DNA of 6,643 nucleotides, taken from assembly GCA_945868195.1 (NCBI GenBank), contig CAMBLP010000113.1, positions 1-6,643 of the forward strand, in the 5' to 3' direction. Positions 1 to 5,639 of the stretch are shown here, piece by piece. Both the position numbers and the translations under genes were made by a program. Source of the stretch: Bordetella parapertussis. GTDB lineage: Bacteria; Pseudomonadota; Gammaproteobacteria; Burkholderiales; Burkholderiaceae_B. The notes under the pieces are model-generated. The model saw nothing but the letters and a program-made list of their open reading frames with translations. It was not told where the DNA came from and ran no database searches. The stretch's first letter is position 1. The number at the start of each line of letters is the position of its first letter.

Positions 1-1724
1 CCAAAGTCTGTTCGCAAAAAGTCAAAATCGCAGCCCTCGTTGGCTTGCTGGATATGCTTGGAAAACATCCAGCCATAGCCGCGCTCGTATTTTGGCTCGG
101 GCGCTTTCCAGGCGGCTTTGCGGCGGGCGAATTCCTCGTCGGAAATTTCCAGATTGATCGTACGTCCAGGCACGTCGACAGAAATCATGTCGCCATTTTT
201 CACGAGTGCAAGAGGCCCTCCGACAAAAGACTCGGGGGAGATATGTAAGACGCACGCGCCATAGCTCGTACCGCTCATGCGGGAATCTGACATGCGTAAC
301 ATGTCGCGCACCCCTTGCTTGAGCAGCTTTTTCGGCATGGGTAACATGCCCCACTCAGGCATACCGGGACCCCCCTGAGGACCCGCGTTACGTAAAATCA
401 GCACATGATCCGCCGTGACATCGAGATCATCGCTGTCGATCACGGCCTTCATGGAGGGATAGTCGTCAAACACAAGCGCGGGTCCCGTGTGACGGTGTAA
501 GTGAGGTGGGCATGCGCTGGGCTTGATCACGCAACCATCCGGCGCCAGATTGCCCCTGAGCACGGCCAGCGCACCTTCGGCGTAAATAGGATTGTCAATC
601 GGACGAATCACGTCATCGTTGAAGACGGCTGCGCCCTCGATGTTTTCACCGAGCGTTTTACCCGTGACCGTCATGGAGTCAAGATGCAAGTGCTGCTTGA
701 TGCGAGACATGAGACCTGGCAGACCGCCGGCATAAAAGAAATCTTCCATCAAATATTGATCACCACTCGGACGAACATTGGCGATCACTGGAACAAAACG
801 ACTAAAGCGATCAAAGTCTTCGAGTCCGATGTCACAGCCGGCGCGTTTGGCTTGCGCGATCACGTGAATAATGGCGTTGGTCGAACAGCCCATGGCCATG
901 GCAACCACAATCGCATTTTCAAAGGCGGCGTGAGTCTGGATTTTGTTGGGCGTCAGGTCTTCCCAGACCATGTCGACGATTCGACGTCCCGACTCAGCGC
1001 TCATGCGTAGATGATTGGAGTCAGGCGCGGGGATCGAGGAGGCGCCTGGCAAGGTCATGCCCAAAGCCTCGGCGATCGCAGTCATTGTGCTGGCCGTCCC
1101 CATGGTCATACACGTGCCATGGCTCCGCGCAATACCGCCTTCGATTTCAATCCACTCTTTTTGATTGATCAAACCCGCACGTCGGTCGTCCCAAAATTTC
1201 CAGGCATCCGAACCGGAACCCAAGACCTTACCTTGCCAGTTACCGCGCAACATCGGGCCTGCAGGCACATAAATAGAAGGTATGCCCGCACTCGTCGCAC
1301 CCATCAGTAAGGCCGGCGTTGTTTTGTCGCAACCGCCCATCAACACCGCGCCATCGATCGGGTGGCAGCGCAACAATTCCTCGACATCCATGGCGAGCAA
1401 ATTGCGATAAAGCATGGTGGTCGGTTTGACGTACTGCTCTGCGAGAGAAAGCGCAGGCAACTCGATCGGAAAACCTCCCGCTTGGAGTACGCCACGCTTG
1501 ACGTCCTCGACTCGGTGTTTAAAGTGACTGTGGCAGGGATTGATGTCAGACCATGTATTGACGATGCCGATCACGGGTTTACCGACCCAATCCTCTGGGC
1601 CATAACCCATTTGCATGGCACGCGAACGATGGCCAAAAGAACGTAGGTCGTCCGGTGCGAACCAGCGTGCGCTGCGCAGAGACTCAGGCGTTTTAACGTG
1701 TTTTCCGCTACTTTCCTTACTCAT
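1..1724 (-). CDS. IlvD/Edd family dehydratase, L-arabinonate dehydratase-like (C-terminus cut by window edge)
   Basis: One open frame runs without a stop from ATG at 1724 down to base 1 (574 complete codons). The family removes water from 2,3-dihydroxy acids (sugar acids or dihydroxy-acid precursors) to give 2-keto-3-deoxy acids in the cytoplasm, using a [2Fe-2S] cluster and Mg2+. The three expected cluster cysteines are visible: Cys64 in NTWSDINPCHSH, Cys132 in GGCDKTTPA and Cys205 in SHGTCMTMG. Glu96, Asp133 and Lys134 (normally carbamylated) match the Mg site, and Ser484 in RMSGTSYG matches the catalytic serine. The NTWSDINPCH signature and the cysteine spacing match Rhizobium L-arabinonate dehydratase with a constant offset of five residues, as I recall that enzyme, rather than IlvD or Edd proper. 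About ten C-terminal residues should lie outside the window. The start is fixed by GGAGGGG eight bases upstream. It is divergent from the CoA ligase. The exact substrate (arabinonate, fuconate, galactonate or another) cannot be read from sequence. Confidence 0.95.
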   Translation of the reverse strand, partial: MSKESSGKHVKTPESLRSARWFAPDDLRSFGHRSRAMQMGYGPEDWVGKPVIGIVNTWSDINPCHSHFKHRVEDVKRGVLQAGGFPIELPALSLAEQYVKPTTMLYRNLLAMDVEELLRCHPIDGAVLMGGCDKTTPALLMGATSAGIPSIYVPAGPMLRGNWQGKVLGSGSDAWKFWDDRRAGLINQKEWIEIEGGIARSHGTCMTMGTASTMTAIAEALGMTLPGASSIPAPDSNHLRMSAESGRRIVDMVWEDLTPNKIQTHAAFENAIVVAMAMGCSTNAIIHVIAQAKRAGCDIGLEDFDRFSRFVPVIANVRPSGDQYLMEDFFYAGGLPGLMSRIKQHLHLDSMTVTGKTLGENIEGAAVFNDDVIRPIDNPIYAEGALAVLRGNLAPDGCVIKPSACPPHLHRHTGPALVFDDYPSMKAVIDSDDLDVTADHVLILRNAGPQGGPGMPEWGMLPMPKKLLKQGVRDMLRMSDSRMSGTSYGACVLHISPESFVGGPLALVKNGDMISVDVPGRTINLEISDEEFARRKAAWKAPEPKYERGYGWMFSKHIQQANEGCDFDFLRTDF

Positions 1725-1732
1725 GGGTCAAA

Positions 1733-1739
1733 CCCCTCC
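1733..1739 (-). promoter_or_regulatory. Strong Shine-Dalgarno site of the dehydratase
   Basis: On the minus strand GGAGGGG lies eight bases before the ATG at 1724. It is a near-perfect anti-16S match at ideal spacing and fixes the dehydratase start. The divergent ligase gene has no comparable site. Confidence 0.85.
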
Positions 1740-1770
1740 GTTTGTAACCAGATTTTTATGCCGACAAACG

Positions 1771-1776
1771 ATTGTA
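1771..1776 (-). promoter_or_regulatory. Candidate -10 element of the dehydratase promoter
   Basis: The minus strand reads TACAAT (five of six matches to TATAAT), about 47 bases upstream of the dehydratase ATG, which would leave a leader of about 40 nt. No good -35 hexamer sits 16-18 bases further upstream, so if real it may need an activator. This is a motif match only. Confidence 0.3.
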
Positions 1777-1809
1777 GGGTAGTCAGTTAAAAAACCGTGT
1801 GATTCTTTG

Positions 1810-1828
1810 AGTTATCGTAGCGAAAACT
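1810..1828. promoter_or_regulatory. 19-bp imperfect palindrome, candidate operator between divergent genes
   Basis: AGTTATCGTAGCGAAAACT has two 8-bp arms around a 3-bp centre, and 7 of the 8 arm positions are complementary (AGTTATCG against CGAAAACT). It lies in the 146-bp gap between two divergent start codons, 42 bp before the ligase ATG and upstream of the candidate dehydratase -10. Size and symmetry suit a homodimeric helix-turn-helix repressor or activator. No regulator gene is present in the window, so the binding protein is unknown. Confidence 0.35.
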
Positions 1829-1870
1829 AATCTTTCATTCTTAAAACACGCTCCTATCACGCTGAATCTA

Positions 1871-3955
1871 ATGAACAAGCCCGTCTCTGCCTCTGACTTT
1901 GCCCAAGCTCTTTTTTCGCCTCGGGCGATTGCCCTGGTCGGTGCCTCTGGTAATTTACAAAAAAACACCGCGCGGCCGATGCGCTTTATGCGTAAGCACG
2001 GTTTTCAAGGCAAGCTTTACCCGATCAACCGCACCCAGACCGAAATCATGGGCGAGCCTGCCTATGCCGATCTCGCCGATTTGCCAGGTCCGATCGATCA
2101 AGCGTTTGTCATGGTCGCCAGTGAACTTGTGTTGCCCTTGATTGATTCCTGCGCCAAAGCGGGTGCGAAAGTCATCACGATTTACTCGGATGGTTTTGGC
2201 GAAACAGGGCCCGAAGGGATGATCGCTCAAGAGGCACTGCTTGCGCGCGCCAAAGAGCTAGGCGTTCGCATTCTCGGACCGAACAGTATCGGCTTGGCGG
2301 ACTTGCATAGTGGCATGATTTTGTCGGTCAACGCGGCCTTCGAAGCGGAGACTTTGATTGCGGGCGGGCTGAGTCTGGTCTCACAAAGCGGCTCGATGAT
2401 GGGCTCCTTGATGGCACGCGCCAACGCGCGCGGGTTTGGTTTTGCTAAATCAGTTTCTGTAGGCAACGAAAGTGACGTCACCGTGGGCGAAGTCATCGAC
2501 GCCTTGGTCGACGATGCACACACCAAAGTCATCCTGCTCTTTCTTGAAACCATACGCGACTCGCCCGCGATGGCGTACGCACTCGAACGTGCCCGCGCCC
2601 ACAACAAGCCTGTGATCGCCTACAAGATTGGTCGCTCTGAACAGGGCGATGCCTTGGCGCAATCGCACACGGGTGCACTGGCTGGCAATGACGTCGCCGT
2701 GGATGCCTTTTTGCGCGCCCATGGCGTGCTGCGTGTGCGCAATCTTGAGACGCTATTTGAAATCGCGCCTCTGGCTCAACGCTATCTGGGTAAAACAGCC
2801 CCCCACCCACAGCCCGCACGCGTGGCGGTGATCACCACGACGGGGGGTGGTGCGGCAACCGTGGTAGATAACCTCGGACTCATGGGCATGGTGGCGGTCG
2901 CCCCGCCGCCCGCGTTCGTCGCGCAGATGGCGCAACGCGGCATGAAAATCCGTGAAACGACCATCATCGATTTGACGCTCGCGGCCACCAGCGCGCAATA
3001 CAAAGACCTGCTCGAGCAGCTGTTACGCACCGACTGGTGTGATGCCGTGCTGAGCGTAGTGGGTTCGTCCGCGCAATTTCATCCCGAGCTGGCGGTCAAG
3101 CCCTTGGTCGAATCCGACAAGCCAGATACCAAACCACTCGCGGTTTTTTTAGCGCCGGAGGCCATGGCCTCTTTAGGGTTGTTACAACAAGCCAGTATCC
3201 CGGCGTTTCGTACGCCGGAGTCCTGTGCGGATGCATTAACAGTATTTTTCCAAGCGCGTGACAAGGCCCCTCCCGTTTTGACAGACATTGCATGGCCCTC
3301 AGGTTTGCCCAAAGAGGGCTTACTCACCGAATACGAAGCAGCACAAGTCTTTAAGACGCTAGGTGTACAGACAGCGCAAGCCCAACTGGTGAGTGGGTCG
3401 CACCCCACGCATTCAGTCCCCTACCCCGTCGTGGTTAAAGTTTCCTCGCGTGACATTCCGCACAAAACCGAAGCCGGTGGCGTCAAGGTTGGCGTTGGCA
3501 ATACGACTGAATTTGAAAAAGCGGTCAAACAAATCACCCAGAGCGCCCACGCCTATTCCCCGCAGGCCAAACTGGAGGGATTTTTAGTCCAGACGATGGA
3601 GTCACGACTGCTTGAGCTCATTCTCGGTTACCGCAATGATCCGCTCGTTGGCCCGACGATCATCCTGGGAGCGGGTGGCATCACCGCCGAGATCTCGCCA
3701 GACTTTGCGATTCGGCTCGCCCCCGTCACGCTCGCACAAGCGCACGCCATGATTGAAGAGGTGCGGATCACCAAGCTGATCAAGGGCTTTCGCGGCTTGC
3801 CCACAGGCGATTGCGAAGCGTTGGCGCAAGCCGTCGTGGCTTTTTCCAAACTGGCGGCCATCAAAGAAGTCAACGTCCTTGAAGCCGAGATCAACCCACT
3901 TTTCGTACAAGCCGATCGCGTCCTTGCCGTTGATGGTTTGGTGAGGCTGGGTTAA
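1871..3955 (+). CDS. Acetate--CoA ligase (ADP-forming) family protein, NDP-forming acyl-CoA synthetase, single chain
   Basis: This cytoplasmic enzyme family interconverts acyl-CoA + ADP + Pi and acid + CoA + ATP through a phosphohistidine intermediate. The 694 aa match the usual fused length of about 700. Order: CoA-binding Rossmann domain at residues 15-140 (SPRAIALVGASG near the start, then GPNSIG at 137-142); succinyl-CoA-ligase-like flavodoxin domains at about 150-460, with LVSQSGSMMG and SHTGALAG, whose His266 is the expected phosphohistidine; then an ATP-grasp domain at about 480-690 with VVKVSSRDIPHKTEAGGV (His531, the probable second relay histidine), ILGAGGI and the Mg-binding EAEINPL. 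The start at 1871 puts the Rossmann strand at the normal distance from the N-terminus, but no Shine-Dalgarno is visible, so translation may be leaderless or weak. It is followed after 30 nt by the MFS gene. The acid used (acetate, propionate, aromatic or a sugar-derived acid) cannot be told. The gene is intact, with no missing motif. Confidence 0.94.
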   Translation: MNKPVSASDFAQALFSPRAIALVGASGNLQKNTARPMRFMRKHGFQGKLYPINRTQTEIMGEPAYADLADLPGPIDQAFVMVASELVLPLIDSCAKAGAKVITIYSDGFGETGPEGMIAQEALLARAKELGVRILGPNSIGLADLHSGMILSVNAAFEAETLIAGGLSLVSQSGSMMGSLMARANARGFGFAKSVSVGNESDVTVGEVIDALVDDAHTKVILLFLETIRDSPAMAYALERARAHNKPVIAYKIGRSEQGDALAQSHTGALAGNDVAVDAFLRAHGVLRVRNLETLFEIAPLAQRYLGKTAPHPQPARVAVITTTGGGAATVVDNLGLMGMVAVAPPPAFVAQMAQRGMKIRETTIIDLTLAATSAQYKDLLEQLLRTDWCDAVLSVVGSSAQFHPELAVKPLVESDKPDTKPLAVFLAPEAMASLGLLQQASIPAFRTPESCADALTVFFQARDKAPPVLTDIAWPSGLPKEGLLTEYEAAQVFKTLGVQTAQAQLVSGSHPTHSVPYPVVVKVSSRDIPHKTEAGGVKVGVGNTTEFEKAVKQITQSAHAYSPQAKLEGFLVQTMESRLLELILGYRNDPLVGPTIILGAGGITAEISPDFAIRLAPVTLAQAHAMIEEVRITKLIKGFRGLPTGDCEALAQAVVAFSKLAAIKEVNVLEAEINPLFVQADRVLAVDGLVRLG

Positions 3956-3970
3956 TGAAGGTTCAATGCT

Positions 3971-3976
3971 GGAGAG
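3971..3976 (+). promoter_or_regulatory. Shine-Dalgarno site deciding the MFS start
   Basis: GGAGAG lies nine bases before ATG 3986 but only three before the in-frame TTG at 3980. The spacing therefore favours ATG 3986 over the longer TTG start. Confidence 0.7.
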
Positions 3977-3985
3977 TCATTGCGC

Positions 3986-5218
3986 ATGTCTAAAGAAACC
4001 ATGACCGCGACCGGGCAAGTCCACGGACTTGCTCACTTTCTTGGCATCGCACAAATCTGTTCCTACGGCACGATTTACTATGCCTTTCCGCTCATTGTCG
4101 TGGCGATGCAGCGCGAGCTGGGTTGGTCCAAGTCAGACGTCTATGGCGCGCTGACGATCGGTTTGCTCCTCGCGGCGGCGCTGGCCTATCCCGTCGGACT
4201 GGCGATCGATCGAGGGTACGGTAAGCGCGTCATGGTTTGGGGCTCACTGACTGCGGCCGTCTTGTTTATTGCTTGGTCGTTCGTGCAGAATCTATTTATT
4301 TTTTACTTAATTGCGGCGGCGATGGGCTCGCTACAAGCCGCCATCCTTTACGAATCCGCCTTTGCCTTACTGGCGCGACGCGTCGGTCCGCAACACTCCC
4401 GCGCGGGCATCACCACAATTACGCTCTGGGCGGGCTTTGCGAGCACGGTCTTTATTCCACTCGAACAATTTTTAATCGATGGCTGGGGCTGGCGCCTGTC
4501 GCTTTGGGTGCTTGCCCTGGTCAACGTGGCTTGCGCTGCGGGCTATTGGCACTGGATCAAACCCGAGCTGGATGCAGCGAATGCGGCACAAACAACGAGT
4601 AAAGCTGAAAACATCGCGCGCGACAAAAATATCATTCATGAAGCGCTTCACAGCTCGGTATTCTGGCTTTTATTGATCGCGCTGACGACCTACTCCATAG
4701 TGTTTTCCGTGTTCACTTTTCATATGTATCCCATGCTGCTCGATAAGCAATTACCGACGAGCGAAGTCGTGTGGGCCATTTCGATTATCGGTCCCGCTCA
4801 AGTGCTCGGACGCATCATCATCAGTCGCTTTGCGGCGCGCGTCTCGATGCGAACGCTCGGCTCCATCATGTTGAGTATTTTTCCGTTTGTGTTTGCGACC
4901 TTTCTGCTGGACTCGCTGAGTTTTCAGCTTGTCGCAGCGCTCTTCGGTATTTACGGCTTAGCAAATGGTGTTTTTACGATTGTGCGCGCTCAAGTCGTAC
5001 CGGAAATGTTAAGCGCACATGCGTATGGTGCGCTTAACGGAATGATCACGGTCCCCACCATCATCGCACGCGCCATCGGTCCTGTGGTGGCCGCGTGGTT
5101 GTGGGCGATTGATCAGTCCTACGATATTGTGCTTGTCGCTCAAGTAGGCGCCGCGGTGTTGTTGACCGTGTTGTTTTGGACGGCCAATTTGGCGAGCAGA
5201 AGAAAACCACTCATTTAA
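3986..5218 (+). CDS. Major facilitator superfamily transporter, substrate unknown
   Basis: A 410-aa inner-membrane protein with the size and pattern of a 12-helix secondary carrier. Hydrophobic segments fall at roughly residues 14-40, 52-73, 82-101, 104-130, 140-160, 170-190, then a hydrophilic central loop (about 192-222), then 224-248, 260-280, 290-308, 312-333, 350-373 and 379-400. The loop after helix 2 carries the MFS signature as GLAIDRGYGKR (71-81). The general look resembles carboxylate/oxalate-type (OFA or MCT-like) carriers of Burkholderiales, but this is only a resemblance. Start ATG 3986 was chosen over TTG 3980 because of Shine-Dalgarno spacing. It lies 30 nt after the CoA ligase with no terminator between, so the two probably form an operon and the carrier may import the acid, or its precursor, that the ligase handles. 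The stop TAA overlaps the antisense stop of the SDR remnant. A perfect inverted repeat lies inside the coding sequence. Confidence 0.94.
   Translation: MSKETMTATGQVHGLAHFLGIAQICSYGTIYYAFPLIVVAMQRELGWSKSDVYGALTIGLLLAAALAYPVGLAIDRGYGKRVMVWGSLTAAVLFIAWSFVQNLFIFYLIAAAMGSLQAAILYESAFALLARRVGPQHSRAGITTITLWAGFASTVFIPLEQFLIDGWGWRLSLWVLALVNVACAAGYWHWIKPELDAANAAQTTSKAENIARDKNIIHEALHSSVFWLLLIALTTYSIVFSVFTFHMYPMLLDKQLPTSEVVWAISIIGPAQVLGRIIISRFAARVSMRTLGSIMLSIFPFVFATFLLDSLSFQLVAALFGIYGLANGVFTIVRAQVVPEMLSAHAYGALNGMITVPTIIARAIGPVVAAWLWAIDQSYDIVLVAQVGAAVLLTVLFWTANLASRRKPLI
5008..5038. repeat. Perfect 11-bp inverted repeat inside the MFS gene
   Basis: The left arm GTTAAGCGCAC (5008-5018) and the right arm GTGCGCTTAAC (5028-5038) are exact reverse complements around a 9-base loop. 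In RNA this would be a stable hairpin. It encodes the stretch MLSAHAYGALN near residues 341-351, in a conserved-looking part of the carrier. No run of T follows, so it is not a classical terminator. Function unknown. Confidence 0.7.
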
Positions 5219-5558
5219 AAATGTGCCAGATAAACACCGTCGACGGCGATCACCTTGCCGGTAACATAAGAAGCGGCGTCAGAAGCTAAAAATGCCACGA
5301 CACCCGCGATCTCGGCGGGTCGCCCCCAGCGGCCTAGCGAAGTACGTTTCTCAAGCATCGCACCTAGGCTGGGATCAGCAACCATCGTGGCATTGGCCTC
5401 GGTCGCAAAAAAACCGGGCGCCACGCCATTGACCGTGATGCCATACCGACCAAAATCAGCCGCTAACGCACGTGTCATCGCAGCGAGCCTACTCTTTGTC
5501 GGACAGCATCGAGCTCAAAGGCAAAGACATCGCGCCCGTTGAGCAAGACACGCGCACC
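5215..5558 (-). pseudogene. Short-chain dehydrogenase/reductase remnant with internal deletions
   Basis: From 5514 down to 5215 one frame encodes the C-terminal third of a classical SDR: TKSRLAAMTRALA (helix with the catalytic Lys, codon 5494-5496), then GITVNGVAPGFFATE, TSLGRWGRPAEIAG and ASYVTGKVIAVDG. A full SDR has about 250 residues, yet this frame meets a stop (TGA, complement of 5515-5517) just upstream. In another frame 5558-5496 reads GARVLLNGRD followed by VFAFELDAVRQ; the first resembles the second beta strand of the Rossmann fold (about residue 30), the second the segment near residue 105. The TGxxxGxG nucleotide loop, the NNAG region, the catalytic Ser and the YxxxK Tyr are absent (the Lys-4 codon reads Cys). 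The usual VDGG near the end is VDGV. At least two deletions plus frame changes explain this. A TAG at 5559-5561 and no recognisable start close the upstream side. An ATG at 5476-5478 could start an 87-aa fragment, which would lack catalytic function. Its stop overlaps the convergent MFS stop. Confidence 0.8.
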
Positions 5559-5639
5559 CTACAGGCTTGTTAACCTGAATTTTATTGCACAATAGAGGCT
5601 GACTTTCTTGACACGGCGGTTCCTCGCCCCAATCACATC
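5559..5639. other. Short leader region before the amidase
   Basis: This 81-bp gap between the SDR remnant and the amidase ATG shows no recognisable coding. It holds an exact TTGACA at 5608-5613, but the matching -10 position (AATCAC, 5631-5636) is poor and a transcript from it would begin after ATG 5640. TTGTTA at 5567-5572 with CACAAT at 5588-5593 is a weaker alternative with a short 15-bp spacer. No Shine-Dalgarno precedes ATG 5640. Confidence 0.4.

Larger units (their letters stand above)
1725..1870. other. Divergent intergenic control region
   Basis: This 146-bp, comparatively AT-rich gap separates the starts of the dehydratase (minus) and the CoA ligase (plus). It must hold both promoters. 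On the plus strand I see only weak matches, for example TATCAC at 1855-1860, and no Shine-Dalgarno sequence just before the ligase ATG. I see no coding capacity that looks real. Confidence 0.6.

Noticed and set aside
889..901. CCATGGCCATGG double palindrome
   Set aside because: It encodes the Met-Ala-Met-Gly run just before the dehydratase's CSTNA segment and is adequately explained by coding.
501..1646. Several plus-strand open frames of 94-169 codons across 501-1646
   Set aside because: They lie opposite the dehydratase, whose frame carries all the family's cluster and catalytic residues; the plus-strand translations show no recognisable domain.
2227..2998. Overlapping minus-strand frames within the CoA ligase gene
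   Set aside because: They are antisense to a well-conserved CoA-ligase reading frame, have no ribosome binding sites that I could see, and have low-complexity or Arg/His-rich products.
5238..5247. CCGTCGACGG palindrome just after the MFS stop as a terminator
   Set aside because: It has no loop and no T-run, and it lies in the conserved VDG codons of the SDR remnant, which explain the sequence.
5608..5636. Exact TTGACA with a 17-bp spacer as a sigma70 promoter for the amidase
   Set aside because: The -10 position reads AATCAC (three of six), and a transcript would start after ATG 5640. It is possible only if translation begins at ATG 5712.
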